64,000 bases of DNA from DAISJI01 sp964559835. GTDB lineage: Bacteria; Acidobacteriota; Terriglobia; Terriglobales; Acidobacteriaceae. This document shows positions 36,406 through 46,574 of the stretch, one piece after another. The notes beneath the pieces were generated by a model. That model was not told the origin of the DNA. It ran no database searches and worked only from the letters and a program-made list of their open reading frames with translations. Location of the stretch: contig CAZLJE010000017.1 of NCBI GenBank assembly GCA_964559835.1, forward strand, positions 1-64,000, written 5' to 3'. Position numbers and translations under genes: made by a program. Numbering within the stretch: position 1 is the first letter of the stretch; each line of letters begins with the position of its first letter.

Positions 36406-37974
36406 TTGGCCGAGCGTTCAACAGATCGCAGTAATAATTTGGGACTTACCGTAGCGCGAAACACGCTCGGGACGTTGATCTCGCAGTTGCTACCCCCGGT
36501 GGTCGCAATCGTGACCGTGCCTCCGATCGTCCATGGATTGGGCGTAGAGCGGTACGGTGTCCTCGCGATCGTCTGGGTGATCCTCGGATACTCGACGTTT
36601 CTCGAACTTGGACTCAGCCGTGCGCTGACCAAGTTTGTCGCTCAGTACATCGAGCGCGGAGAGAACGAAAAGATCCCGCAGGCTGTGTGGACGACGCTGG
36701 CTTTCCAAGCGCTTCTCGGAGCGGTGGCGGGTGCGGTGTTCGCGCTCTGCGCCGGCTGGCTTGTTCACTTTCTCGCAATTCCTGCTCAGCTACGCGCCGA
36801 AGGTGTCGCGTCTTTGCGGTTGATCGGCCTTCTGCCGCCGTTCATGTTCGCCATCGCATCGCTGGGAGGATTGCTGATCGCCGGCCTTCACTTTGCAGCG
36901 GCCAACCTGATCCAGGTCCTCTCGAGCGCATTGACGTATGTGGCGATTGCGATCGCGGCGAGCGTGTTTCATGCTCGAACGACGACCATTGTCATGATCA
37001 TCGTCGCCATCAAGATTGCGACCTTGCTCGCGCTTTACGTGGCGTCGGCCTTCTACTTCCCGATCCTGCGCACGAGAACGGCGCTGCATACCGCCTCGTT
37101 GCGGCCACTTCTGAACTTCGGCGGTTGGGTCGCGGCGACCAGCGTGCTCGGCCAGTTCGTCGCCCGTATTGACCGGTTTCTCATCAGCGCCATCATCTCC
37201 GTCGCGGCGGTCACCTATTATTCGGTGCCGTACGACGTTCTGACGCGTACCGCGATCCTCCCTGCGAGCGTCGTAGCCGCGCTGTTTCCGACTTTCAGCG
37301 GTTTACAAGCGAACGGCACCGCTGGCGACCATCGTTTGCAACAACTCTACGTGCGCGCGACCAAGTACCTGCTGCTGTTCATGGTACCGATGGTCCTGAC
37401 CACTATCGTGTTCGGTCGCGATGCGCTGCGCGCATGGATGGGAGGCCAGTTCGCCGATCATTCGGGACGAACATTGGAGATCCTCGCCATTGCACTGCCG
37501 CTGTCCTCGCTGGTCTGGGTCCCCGTGACGTTACTGCAAAGCGCTGCGCGTCCGGACTTCACGGCAAAGGTACTGCTGGCGGAATCGGCCGGTCATCTGG
37601 CATTGTGCTGGTGGATGGTGCGATGGTACGGGATCGAAGGTGCGGCGGTGGCATTCCTCATCCGCTCGTTCGTGGACGTAACCGTGCATTATGTCGCGGT
37701 AGCGAAACTGCGACTGGTGCCGGTTCGCTGCTTCGCAACCGGGAATTTTCCCAGGACGGTCGGATTGCTGGCCGGGTTATCGTTTGCGATGGCCGCGATT
37801 TTCTGGATGGGCCTGCCATTGCTGTCACGGACGATCGCCGCCTCGTTGACACTTGGCGTATTTGCCGCCGCGGCATGGCGATTCACTCTCGACGGCAGCG
37901 ACAAGCATCCTGTGAACCTGCTGATGAACCGGGTGGCGACGACTCTGCGCAGGCAGGCGGCGTCGACTACGTGA
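36406..37974 (+). CDS. Wzx-like polysaccharide flippase (MOP superfamily)
   Basis: 522 residues, 12-14 hydrophobic helices. N-terminus VARNTLGTLISQLLPPVVAI and the adjacent VERYGVLAIVWVILGYSTFLELGLSRALTKF match the polysaccharide-biosynthesis exporter family. Would flip lipid-linked repeat units to the periplasm. Start is uncertain: TTG at 36406 or TTG at 36439; neither has a Shine-Dalgarno. First gene of the + strand cluster. Confidence 0.88.
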   Translation: MAERSTDRSNNLGLTVARNTLGTLISQLLPPVVAIVTVPPIVHGLGVERYGVLAIVWVILGYSTFLELGLSRALTKFVAQYIERGENEKIPQAVWTTLAFQALLGAVAGAVFALCAGWLVHFLAIPAQLRAEGVASLRLIGLLPPFMFAIASLGGLLIAGLHFAAANLIQVLSSALTYVAIAIAASVFHARTTTIVMIIVAIKIATLLALYVASAFYFPILRTRTALHTASLRPLLNFGGWVAATSVLGQFVARIDRFLISAIISVAAVTYYSVPYDVLTRTAILPASVVAALFPTFSGLQANGTAGDHRLQQLYVRATKYLLLFMVPMVLTTIVFGRDALRAWMGGQFADHSGRTLEILAIALPLSSLVWVPVTLLQSAARPDFTAKVLLAESAGHLALCWWMVRWYGIEGAAVAFLIRSFVDVTVHYVAVAKLRLVPVRCFATGNFPRTVGLLAGLSFAMAAIFWMGLPLLSRTIAASLTLGVFAAAAWRFTLDGSDKHPVNLLMNRVATTLRRQAASTT

Positions 37975-37996
37975 ACACGCAAGCACCGCGAAGCAC

Positions 37997-38527
37997 ATGA
38001 GATTCCTCCCTACCAGCCTGGCCGGGGCATTCATCGTGGAAGTAGAGCCTCTCGAAGACGAACGTGGCTTTTTCGCTCGTACCTGGTGCGCGACAGAGTT
38101 TCAGAACCATGGCCTCGACTCGGCACTCAGCCAGTGCAGCATTTCTTTCAACAAAGCGCGCGGAACGGTCCGTGGCCTGCACTGGCAAAAGGCGCCCAAC
38201 GAGGAAGCCAAGCTCGTGCGCTGCACGCAGGGGGCAATCTTTGACGTTGCCGTGGACGTGCGGAGCGACTCGCCGACGTACAAGCACTGGGTAGGCATCG
38301 AACTCACGGCCGAAAACCGAAAAGCGCTCTTCATCCCGGCGGGGCTGGCGCACGGGTTTCAGACACTCACCTCCAATACCGAGGTCCTTTACCAGATCTC
38401 GGTCGCCTACGTGCCCGGAATGGCGGCGGGAGTGCGCTGGAATGATCCCGCGCTGGCGATCGACTGGCCCATCACGGAAAAGATCGTGATCTCGGCTCGC
38501 GATGCCGGATTACCGTTGCTCGGATGA
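37997..38527 (+). CDS. dTDP-4-dehydrorhamnose 3,5-epimerase family (RmlC-like)
   Basis: 176 residues, cupin fold. Motifs: DERGFFARTW, QCSISFNKARGTVRGLHWQ (catalytic His), FIPAGLAHGFQTL and YVPGMAAGVRWNDP. No rmlA/B/D in the window, whereas rfbF and rfbG are present, so the substrate is more likely a CDP-4-keto-6-deoxyhexose. Its stop overlaps the next start by 4 bp. Confidence 0.92.
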   Translation: MRFLPTSLAGAFIVEVEPLEDERGFFARTWCATEFQNHGLDSALSQCSISFNKARGTVRGLHWQKAPNEEAKLVRCTQGAIFDVAVDVRSDSPTYKHWVGIELTAENRKALFIPAGLAHGFQTLTSNTEVLYQISVAYVPGMAAGVRWNDPALAIDWPITEKIVISARDAGLPLLG

Positions 38528-39420
38528 AAACCGCACTCATCACGGGGGCAACGGGATTCATCGGCCGGCAGGCCCTGAAGCCATTGCTGAATGCCGGTTA
38601 CGAGATCCACGGCGTCGGGTCGCATGCGTCCGCGCAAGAGAACGTGCGCTGGCATAAAGTCGACCTGCTCGATGGATCGCAGGCCGCGCAACTGCTTCAG
38701 GACGTCCGCCCCACTCACCTTTTACATCTGGCCTGGATGGCAACACCCGGCCAGTACTGGACTTCGCCCGACAATGAACGGTGGCTTGCGGCGAGCAAAG
38801 CGCTGATTGCAGAATTCGTAAGATGTGGAGGAGAGCGAATCGTGGTCGCCGGGACCTGCGCGGAATATGACTGGTCTCAGGCCCGCGACCGCTATACGGA
38901 GGATGCTCCCGTCGGGCCAACAACGCCTTATGGCAGATCGAAGGCTGCCCTATTTCAATACCTGCAAGAGTCGTTGACCGGCTCGACGCCGAACTGGGGC
39001 TGGGGACGGATTTTTTGGTTGTACGGCCCCTATGAACACCCGAGCCGCCTGGTGCCGTCAATTATCCGGCCATTGCTCGCCGGTAGCACGGCGCCTTGCA
39101 CCGAGGGCCTCCAGAAAAGAGACTTCAGCCATGTGGCTGACGTCGCGGGCGCGTTGGCCGCCTTGCTAGACAGTGCTGTGACTGGTGCCGTCAACGTTGG
39201 TTCCGGCGAAGCCGTCGCAGTGCGCTCGATCGCGGAAAAGCTTGCCCGTCTTTGCGGGCACCCCGAGTTACTGCGCCCCGGCGAGCTGTCTACGCCGGCC
39301 CAGCCGGACACCATCGCGGCCGATACGGGCCGGCTGAATCGAGAGTTGGGCTGGAAAAACACTTTTTCGCTCGACTCCGGCCTGCAATCGACGGTTGAAT
39401 GGTGGAGATCCCAGGAATGA
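38524..39420 (+). CDS. NAD-dependent epimerase/dehydratase (SDR), likely 4-ketoreductase
   Basis: 298 residues. Rossmann GATGFIG at 8-14, HLAW, a Cys/Glu-containing GTCAEYDW in place of the usual Ser/Thr strand, and catalytic YGRSK. The layout resembles sugar-nucleotide reductases such as those acting on CDP-4-keto-6-deoxyhexose. Coupled to the RmlC-like gene (4-bp overlap), so probably the final reductive step of that sugar. Confidence 0.85.
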   Translation: MKTALITGATGFIGRQALKPLLNAGYEIHGVGSHASAQENVRWHKVDLLDGSQAAQLLQDVRPTHLLHLAWMATPGQYWTSPDNERWLAASKALIAEFVRCGGERIVVAGTCAEYDWSQARDRYTEDAPVGPTTPYGRSKAALFQYLQESLTGSTPNWGWGRIFWLYGPYEHPSRLVPSIIRPLLAGSTAPCTEGLQKRDFSHVADVAGALAALLDSAVTGAVNVGSGEAVAVRSIAEKLARLCGHPELLRPGELSTPAQPDTIAADTGRLNRELGWKNTFSLDSGLQSTVEWWRSQE

Positions 39421-39457
39421 ACCGCCCCGCGCGCAAACCCTTCTGAAGGACTGGTCG

Positions 39458-40768
39458 ATGATCGTGAAAGAGACGTTTGCAATTCCGCAACGAGGGCCGC
39501 TCCGCTTTGGGTCGAACGCGGGGACATGGCCTGAAGCGGCCTGCTTCGTCGTGTTGGTGGCGCTCCTCATTCTTGGCCCGCTCTGGTTCGGCGCCGTCAC
39601 GCCTACGCCCGTGTTCATCCTGCGGTCCGGCGCTGCCGTACTCGCAGTAGTATGGGCTGTCACCCAGGCCGAACGCGGCGAGCTGCGCGCCCGACTAAGC
39701 TCGATGCTCGTGCCCGCGCTTGCTTTTGCTGCGATCGTAGCGATCCAACTGGTGGCTGGTCTCACGGTTTATGCGCAAACCACCAAGGAGCACGGGCTTG
39801 ACCTGGTCACCGCCATTCTATTGATGTTTGTCGCTATGCAGGTCGTACGGGAACAGGAGCGAGCGCTACAGTTCGGCTGGGTCATGGTCGCCTTCGCCGG
39901 ACTCCTGGCGCTATTCTCCGAAGTGCAGTACATCAGCGGGACCACGAACGTGTACTGGAGTTTTTCGTCGCGCTATCCAACATGGATATTCGGACCTTAC
40001 TTCGATCACAACCACTTTGCCGGGTTGATGGAGATGCTGCTACCGATAGCGCTGGTATGGTCCACCGCGCGGTGGGTCTCCTTCGATAAAAAGCTGCTGG
40101 CGGCCGTCGCCGTACTACTCGTCGTTACATCAGTTCTCTTGAGCGGGTCACGCGCCGGATTGCTGATTGTGCTGGCACAACTGGTGGCTTTTGGACTGCT
40201 CTACTCTCGGCATCGAAGCTGGCACCACATGTTCGCGGCTTCTCTCGCGGCCTTAGTTGTCATCGCCGGCGTTGGAGCTTACCTGGGAAGCCACTCCACC
40301 TGGGTGCGCGCGGGCACGTTGCTGGCGCCTACGGGACAGGACATGGATTTGAAGGGCCGCATGCGCGTGGTGCCTGAGAGCTGGCCAGCGATCAAGATGA
40401 AGCCGGTACTGGGTTGGGGGCTGGGCACGTTTCCTATCGTTTTTCCGCAGTTTCAAAGCGCCCAGACCGATGTCTTCATGAACGAGGCGCACGACGAATA
40501 CGTCCAGATCGCGGTAGAGGCCGGGATGGCCGGCCTGGCCGTGGCAATATGGTTCCTCGTCCTGTTATTTCGCGATGGCGCGCGCGTTACGCCACTGTGG
40601 AACTCCACCCCACTCGCTGGGTTGGGAACGGCGGCCTGGCTCGGTTGCGCCGGCATCGTGTTACACAGTTTCGTGGACTTCAACCTCCACATACCCGCGA
40701 ATGCGGCAATGTTTGCCGTACTGACGGGGATTGTAGGGACGAGCGCGTGGACAGCGGCCTCCAAATGA
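39458..40768 (+). CDS. O-antigen ligase/polymerase-like membrane protein
   Basis: 436 residues from ATG 39458 with AAGGA upstream. About 10-12 helices; periplasmic loop containing YFDHNHFAGLMEMLLP and LLSGSRAGLLIVLAQ, with the Wzy_C-type GWGLGTFPIVFPQF followed by NEAHDEYVQIAVEAG. The last is typical of O-antigen ligase family proteins. May polymerise or ligate the repeat unit; a second polymerase-like gene is at 59826. Confidence 0.88.
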   Translation: MIVKETFAIPQRGPLRFGSNAGTWPEAACFVVLVALLILGPLWFGAVTPTPVFILRSGAAVLAVVWAVTQAERGELRARLSSMLVPALAFAAIVAIQLVAGLTVYAQTTKEHGLDLVTAILLMFVAMQVVREQERALQFGWVMVAFAGLLALFSEVQYISGTTNVYWSFSSRYPTWIFGPYFDHNHFAGLMEMLLPIALVWSTARWVSFDKKLLAAVAVLLVVTSVLLSGSRAGLLIVLAQLVAFGLLYSRHRSWHHMFAASLAALVVIAGVGAYLGSHSTWVRAGTLLAPTGQDMDLKGRMRVVPESWPAIKMKPVLGWGLGTFPIVFPQFQSAQTDVFMNEAHDEYVQIAVEAGMAGLAVAIWFLVLLFRDGARVTPLWNSTPLAGLGTAAWLGCAGIVLHSFVDFNLHIPANAAMFAVLTGIVGTSAWTAASK

Positions 40769-40879
40769 GGATCGCGGGTACCGATTCAGGACTCAAGCTC
40801 CAGAATGTTATATTCGGTACATCAATTTCCCTTCCAGCTACCACGAGCCAGCAATGGTAATCTTGCCGTTGGAGTAGAG

Positions 40880-43132
40880 ATGGACCTGCCTAGACTGTAC
40901 CAACCCGAAAACCGGGCGATGGAGCTCGAGCGTCAGATGCCGTTAATGCTGCCGGGGAGCATGGAATACCTCAGCGGCCAGACGGAGCATGACAGCGCGC
41001 TCTGGGAATACTGGAACGTACTGCGGAAACGAAAATGGGTGGTCATCAGCGGCCTCGCCTTAGTCATGGCGGCGACCATCCTCATTACGTTCCGGCAAAC
41101 GCCACTCTACGAGGGCGTTTCCAGCGTCGCAGTCATGCCGCAGAATGGCGACATCCTCGGCTCGAAGGATACCGGCGGCGAAGATTGGGACTACAACGTC
41201 ACGCTTGACACTCAGATACGCGTGCTGATGAGCGACGGGGTCGCGATGAATGTCATCCGCACCAGCGGGTTGGATAAAAACCCGGTATTCACACGCGGCA
41301 TGCCGAACGCGTCAACGCCGAATCCGTTGGGCAACTCGCTGGGCGACGAACGGACGCGGGCGCTGCTCACCCGTTTTCGAGAGGGCTTGCAGGTAGCCAC
41401 TGTGCCGAGAACGCGCATCGTCGAGATCCACTACCGGTCGCCGGACCGGGTATTGGCGGCAGAGATCGCCAACGCAGTGGCCCGCGAGTACATCAACGAG
41501 AACTTCCGGGCCAAGTTCGAGTCGACCACCCAGGCTTCCGACTGGCTCTCCAAACAACTGGCCGACCTGAGGCTCAAAGTAGAGAGTTCGCAGGAGAAAC
41601 TCGTCGCGTATCAGAAACAGAACGATGTTCTCGGGATCGACGAACGCCAGAACCTCGTTACCACCAAGCTCGAGCAGCTGAACAAGGACCTCACGGAAGC
41701 GCAGTCAGACCGTATCCGGCAGGAAGCCCTCTACAAATTGAGCCGGTCGAACTCGCCCGAACTGCTAGCAAAGAACGACGGCACCGGCGTGCTGGAACAT
41801 CTGGTCGAGCAACGCAACGAGCTGGCGTCGAAACTGACCGAACTGAATATCCGCTACGGCAGGTCTCACCCGCAAGTTCAGGCCGTCGACGCGCAGATTG
41901 CGCAAGTCAACAAATCGATCCAGACCGAAAGCAACCGCATCGGCCAGCGCTTTGAGCAGGAATATCGTGCCGCCGCGGAGCGGGAGCGAATGCTCCACAA
42001 GGCGCTCGAAGACCAGAAAGAGGACGCGAACCGCCTCAACGAAAAGAATATCGAATACAACATCCTGAAGCGCGATGCGGATTCGACGCGGCAGCTTTAC
42101 GACAACCTCCTCGCAAAGCTGAAGGAAGCCAGCGTAGCGGCGGGGCTGAAATCCAATAACATCCGCGTCGTCGACGTCGCCCAGGTGCCGAACAAGCCGG
42201 TGAAGCCGAACGTCCCGCAGAATCTGATCGTGGGTCTGCTCGTGGGATTGACGCTCGGCGTCGCGATGGCTTTCGTTACCGAAACGCTGGACAATACCGT
42301 GGGCACATCGGAGCAGGCCGAGCGCATGACAGGATTGCCGGCGGTGGCCGTCATTCCCAACATGCGGCTCGCCCGAGCCGGCCGGGTCAAACAGGCGCTC
42401 GGCGACGGAAATAACCATAAGCTGACCAGCGGTCCCGAAGGCGGGCGGATCGCCCTGGTTTCGCATGTCAAGCCGAAGTCCGAAAATGCCGAGGCTTTTC
42501 GCGCTCTGCGTACATCGGTGCTGCTCTCCGGCGCCGGGGCGCCGCCGAGAGTGATCGTGGTCACGAGTGCGCTGCCGCAGGAAGGCAAAACCTCGATTTC
42601 CATCAACACCGCCATCGTGCTTGCCCAGAACGGCGGGCGCGTCTTATTGGTCGACGCGGACATGCGTCGTCCGAGCGTCGCCCGGCACCTCGGGTTGCGT
42701 TCCGAAACCGGATTAAGCACCCAGCTCGCGACTACTTCGAGCGAGACCGCAGTCCAGGGTTGGCCCGACGTTCCGAACTTGTCGGTCCTACCTGCTGGTC
42801 CTCCTCCGGTCAGGCCCGCGGAACTGATCGGCTCCGAGCGAATGCGCGCCTTGCTCACGAAATGGCGCGCTGAGTATGACCACGTCATCATCGACACGCC
42901 GCCCGTGCTATCGGTCACCGATGGTGTGCTGCTGTCGACGGTATCGGATTGCGTTCTACTCGTGATGCGTTCGGGAGTCACGCCCAAGGGAGCGCTGCAA
43001 CGAGCCAACCAGTTGTTGAGCAGCGTTAGCGCGCGCGTGCTTGGGCTCGTGATCAACGACGTTGACCTGAACTCCGTCGGGCATTATTCCTACTACGGCT
43101 CCAAATACTACGGTTACTATCACGAAGGATAG
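40880..43132 (+). CDS. Polysaccharide co-polymerase with tyrosine autokinase (Wzc/BY-kinase)
   Basis: 750 residues from ATG 40880 with GGAG upstream. Wzz domain with first helix about 56-75, long coiled coil (200-440), GNVR-type segment PVKPNVPQNLIVGLLVGLTL with the second helix. Then the BY-kinase: Walker A ALPQEGKTSISIN, A' LLVDADMRRPS and B HVIIDTPPVL. The C-terminal Tyr cluster (YSYYGSKYYGYYHEG) is the autophosphorylation site. Controls chain length and export. Confidence 0.96.
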   Translation: MDLPRLYQPENRAMELERQMPLMLPGSMEYLSGQTEHDSALWEYWNVLRKRKWVVISGLALVMAATILITFRQTPLYEGVSSVAVMPQNGDILGSKDTGGEDWDYNVTLDTQIRVLMSDGVAMNVIRTSGLDKNPVFTRGMPNASTPNPLGNSLGDERTRALLTRFREGLQVATVPRTRIVEIHYRSPDRVLAAEIANAVAREYINENFRAKFESTTQASDWLSKQLADLRLKVESSQEKLVAYQKQNDVLGIDERQNLVTTKLEQLNKDLTEAQSDRIRQEALYKLSRSNSPELLAKNDGTGVLEHLVEQRNELASKLTELNIRYGRSHPQVQAVDAQIAQVNKSIQTESNRIGQRFEQEYRAAAERERMLHKALEDQKEDANRLNEKNIEYNILKRDADSTRQLYDNLLAKLKEASVAAGLKSNNIRVVDVAQVPNKPVKPNVPQNLIVGLLVGLTLGVAMAFVTETLDNTVGTSEQAERMTGLPAVAVIPNMRLARAGRVKQALGDGNNHKLTSGPEGGRIALVSHVKPKSENAEAFRALRTSVLLSGAGAPPRVIVVTSALPQEGKTSISINTAIVLAQNGGRVLLVDADMRRPSVARHLGLRSETGLSTQLATTSSETAVQGWPDVPNLSVLPAGPPPVRPAELIGSERMRALLTKWRAEYDHVIIDTPPVLSVTDGVLLSTVSDCVLLVMRSGVTPKGALQRANQLLSSVSARVLGLVINDVDLNSVGHYSYYGSKYYGYYHEG

Positions 43133-43147
43133 TGGGAGACGGACCAC

Positions 43148-44470
43148 GTGCGGGACAACATCGGCTCTGTGACGGTTGTTTCACGACCGAGGCTCATGCG
43201 CACGAGTCCGGGCCCGAGATTGTCTATCCCGCTGCCGTCCAGGCATCACAAGGCCATCCTGTTGGCGGGGTGCCTGCTCGTCCTATCGCCTTTGCTTGTC
43301 TCGGCTGTTCGCAACGAGCTTGCTGAACGAGCTGCTGCCAGGCAGGACTTCGAGAGCGCGATCCGTTACCAGCCAGGTAATGCCGACTTCTACTACCTCC
43401 GGGGGCTGCAGCTCAGCTACGTGCAAACTGACTGGTCGGCGGCAGAAAAGAACCTGCGCAAAGCCGTGGAACTGAATCCCCGTGCCGCGTCATATTGGCT
43501 GGCCCTGGCAAACATCTACGAATTGCTGGATGTGGCGGAGCCGAGGGCGGCTGCGCTGGCGGAGGCGCTCAAGGTAGAGCCACAGCGGCCGGGAGTCGCA
43601 TGGGCTGCGGGGCTGTATCGAATCGCCGACGGTGACGTCGACGGCGGACTGGATCTGCTGGAGAGAGTCATTGCGCACGATACGTCGCGTCGAGCGGACG
43701 CCCTGTCGCTTGCCTGGCGCGCCACGCACGACGTGAACAAGGTCCTCCCGAGACTCGGCAACGACCCCAATCTGTGCCTGGAGTTTATCGGCGTGCTGGA
43801 GAGTGGCGATGCAGCCGAACCAGCGGCCGTGGCTTGGCGGCGCATGTTGGGATTGCAAAAACCTTTCGCGCTCAAGCCCGCGTTGGACTACGTCGATTAC
43901 CTTGCAGACCGAAACCCGGCACAGGCGCGGCTGGCTTGGGACGCAATCGCCGAACGCAATGAAGAATTGCTGCCCTACCAGCACAAGGACGGGAACCTGC
44001 TGGTGAATGGTGGATTTGATCTCGATGTGCTGAATACGGGGCTCGATTGGCACTTCCGCCTGCCCGGTAACGGCATCTCGCTCGAGTTGGATCCGACGCA
44101 GTTCAACGCCGGACGGCGCTCGTTGCTGATCCGTTTTCCCCTCTCGAGTCTCGCAGCCGGCCAGGATGCCGGTGTCACCCAGGTTGTTCCTGTGGAACCG
44201 AACCGCAAGTACGTATTCTCCGGGTTCTTTCGGGGATCGATCGAAGGCGCCTCCGGACCGCGTGTGACCGTGGTCGATGCGGCCAATAATGCGGTGTTGG
44301 CGCAAACCGATGATCTGCGTGAGGCAACAGCATGGCGTCAGGAATCGCATGCTTTTCAGACTGGAGCGTCGACGCACGCAGTCGTCGTGAAGGTCCTCGC
44401 TGTACCTGCCGCCAACGAATTCCGCGGCGACTTCTGGCTCGACAGCTTGCAGTTGCGCGAGGCCGAATAA
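43148..44470 (+). CDS. Membrane-anchored TPR protein with C-terminal sandwich domain
   Basis: 440 residues; GTG start, GGGAG upstream. One N-terminal helix (ILLAGCLLVLSPLLVSAV), TPR-like units (DFYYLRGLQLSYVQTDWSAA, LALANIYELLDVAEPRAAAL), then a beta-sandwich about 278-440 (NLLVNGGFDLDVLNTGLDWH, YVFSGFFRGSIEGASGPRVT) like carbohydrate-binding modules. Probably a periplasmic scaffold for the polysaccharide machine. Common as a companion of Wzc and the O-antigen ligase. Confidence 0.8.
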   Translation: MRDNIGSVTVVSRPRLMRTSPGPRLSIPLPSRHHKAILLAGCLLVLSPLLVSAVRNELAERAAARQDFESAIRYQPGNADFYYLRGLQLSYVQTDWSAAEKNLRKAVELNPRAASYWLALANIYELLDVAEPRAAALAEALKVEPQRPGVAWAAGLYRIADGDVDGGLDLLERVIAHDTSRRADALSLAWRATHDVNKVLPRLGNDPNLCLEFIGVLESGDAAEPAAVAWRRMLGLQKPFALKPALDYVDYLADRNPAQARLAWDAIAERNEELLPYQHKDGNLLVNGGFDLDVLNTGLDWHFRLPGNGISLELDPTQFNAGRRSLLIRFPLSSLAAGQDAGVTQVVPVEPNRKYVFSGFFRGSIEGASGPRVTVVDAANNAVLAQTDDLREATAWRQESHAFQTGASTHAVVVKVLAVPAANEFRGDFWLDSLQLREAE

Positions 44471-44514
44471 TCTGTGGAGAGTGTGTTCCCACCTTGTGAA
44501 ACGGGTCTGATCCG

Positions 44515-46506
44515 ATGTGCGGCATAGGCGGTACGTACAATTGGGGCGACCGTGCCAGCGTCGAGCGGATGGCGCAGGTACAGTTTCACCGTGGTCCCGA
44601 TGACGGCGGCACGTGGGACACGACGCTTTCCGACGGCACATTCCTTTCTCTTGCCTCGAGGCGACTCGCTATCCAGGACCTCTCGCAAGCCGGTCACATG
44701 CCCATGAGCACCGAGGACGGCAAGCTGTGGATCACCTACAACGGAGAGATCTACAACTTCCCTGCCCTGCGCCAGGAACTCGAATCGCACGGCGTGCGGT
44801 TCCGCTCGCATACGGATACAGAAGTCGTATTGCGGCTGTACGAGAAGCACGGCCCCTGCATGCTGAACCGGCTGAATGGGATGTTCGCCATCGCAATCTA
44901 CGATCTGCGCGGTAATCGTCCCACCCTGTTCCTGGCCCGCGACCATTTTGGCGTCAAGCCGCTTTACTATGTCGAGCAGGGCGGACGCCTGGCATTCGCG
45001 TCGGAGATCAAGGCCGTGTTGGAATTGCCCGGCATGCGGGCCGAGATCGATCCCCAGGGCCTGCTGCACTACCTGACATTCTTGTGGGTGCCCGACCCAG
45101 GCACTGCGTTTCGCGGAGTTCGCAAACTACCCGCCGGTCATTACGCCATCTGGCGCGACGGTGCGCTTCAGGTACACCAATACTGGGATCTCCGCTTCCA
45201 GAAGCAGGGTGAGACATACGCGCGCAGCGAAGATGATTTGATCGACGAAGTGCGCGAGCGGCTCACTCGCGCAGTGCAGTCACAGATGATCAGCGATGTG
45301 CCGATCGGCGCATTCCTCAGCGCCGGCATGGATTCCAGCAGTATCGTCGCGTTGATGGCGAAATTGAGCAAAGAGCCGGTGCGCACATACACGATCACCT
45401 TCCCCGAGCGTTATCGTGTCGGCGAAATCCTCGATGACCCTGCGGTCGCCAAGCGACTCGCCACTCGCTACGGCTGCGACCACCACGAGCTGGTCGTAGA
45501 ACCGGACGTGATCAACCTCTTGCCGAAACTCGTCTGGCACATGGACGAGCCCTCGGCGGACCCGGCTCTCATTGCGGCGTACCTCGTCTCGCGCGAGGCT
45601 CGCAAGGACGTCACCGTCCTGCTTTCGGGTGTCGGCGGAGATGAGTTGTTTGCCGGCTATCGCAAGCACGTCGCTGCTGGATGGGCCAGCATGTACCGCC
45701 ATGTTCCGGGACCGTTGCGCCGCACTGCCGAGGCAGCCGTGTCGCGTGTTCCGTCGAACCGAGGTAGCCGTTTGAAATCGCTCGTCCGGCTCAGCAAGAA
45801 AATGGCGCGAAGCGCGTCGATGTCAGCGCAGGACGCCTTCATCATGAACTCGACCTATATGGCGCCCGCGTTGATCGCCGAAGTCTGCGAGCCGGATGTG
45901 TCGCGCGGTTTGGAGACATTCGAACCATGGGCTCGGCATCGCGAACACTTCGTAGCCGCCGGCGATTATGATTTCCTGAACCAGATGCTGTACCTCGACA
46001 CCAAAGTCTTCATGGCGAGCCTGAACCTCGTCTACAACGACAAGATGAGCATGGCCAGTTCTGTCGAGGCGCGCGTTCCGTTCCTGGATCGCGAGCTCGC
46101 GGAATTTGCCGCGCAGGAAATCCCGCCTCGGCTGAAGTTGAACGGCCGTTTTTCCCCGACGACGAAGTACATCCTTCGGCGGGCCATGCAGGGGATCGTG
46201 CCCGACGAAGTGCTGCACCAGCCCAAGGCCGCGTTCGCAGCGCCCGTGGACTACTGGCTCGCGCACGATCTTCGCGACATGGTTGGGGACCTGCTCTCCC
46301 CCGACCGCCTCAGTCGCCGCGGGATCTTCCGGCCGGCGGCTGTGGGGCGCATCCTCGAGCAGCACCGTAAAGGGCAACAGGACTGGTCGAGCCAGATCTG
46401 GCAACTCCTTACTTTCGAACTCTGGGCCGAAGCTTTTCTCGATCATTCGCCGCCCCTCACCACCACGCCAAGCGCGACTTCGGGCCGTGTAGCTGTGGTA
46501 AATTGA
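44515..46506 (+). CDS. asnB: Asparagine synthase (glutamine-hydrolysing) family amidotransferase
   Basis: 663 residues. Cys2 nucleophile (MCGIGG), glutaminase domain to about 210 (YNGEIYNF, RDHFGVKPLYY), then the ATP-pyrophosphatase domain with SAGMDSSSI; the usual SGG is SAG here. In polysaccharide clusters such enzymes may amidate uronic acids or donate amino groups rather than make asparagine; this cluster also holds a C5-epimerase-like gene acting on uronate. The specific substrate is inferred. Confidence 0.92.
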   Translation: MCGIGGTYNWGDRASVERMAQVQFHRGPDDGGTWDTTLSDGTFLSLASRRLAIQDLSQAGHMPMSTEDGKLWITYNGEIYNFPALRQELESHGVRFRSHTDTEVVLRLYEKHGPCMLNRLNGMFAIAIYDLRGNRPTLFLARDHFGVKPLYYVEQGGRLAFASEIKAVLELPGMRAEIDPQGLLHYLTFLWVPDPGTAFRGVRKLPAGHYAIWRDGALQVHQYWDLRFQKQGETYARSEDDLIDEVRERLTRAVQSQMISDVPIGAFLSAGMDSSSIVALMAKLSKEPVRTYTITFPERYRVGEILDDPAVAKRLATRYGCDHHELVVEPDVINLLPKLVWHMDEPSADPALIAAYLVSREARKDVTVLLSGVGGDELFAGYRKHVAAGWASMYRHVPGPLRRTAEAAVSRVPSNRGSRLKSLVRLSKKMARSASMSAQDAFIMNSTYMAPALIAEVCEPDVSRGLETFEPWARHREHFVAAGDYDFLNQMLYLDTKVFMASLNLVYNDKMSMASSVEARVPFLDRELAEFAAQEIPPRLKLNGRFSPTTKYILRRAMQGIVPDEVLHQPKAAFAAPVDYWLAHDLRDMVGDLLSPDRLSRRGIFRPAAVGRILEQHRKGQQDWSSQIWQLLTFELWAEAFLDHSPPLTTTPSATSGRVAVVN

Positions 46507-46574
46507 GGGGACTCGCAGCGAAATCCTCGACATTCGACGGTTGCGGGAGTGCGATCCTGGCGCTGCCCTTTTGA

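Noticed and set aside
39458..40768. Exosortase
   Set aside because: Lacks the Cys/Arg/His exosortase signature; loop motifs match the O-antigen ligase family.
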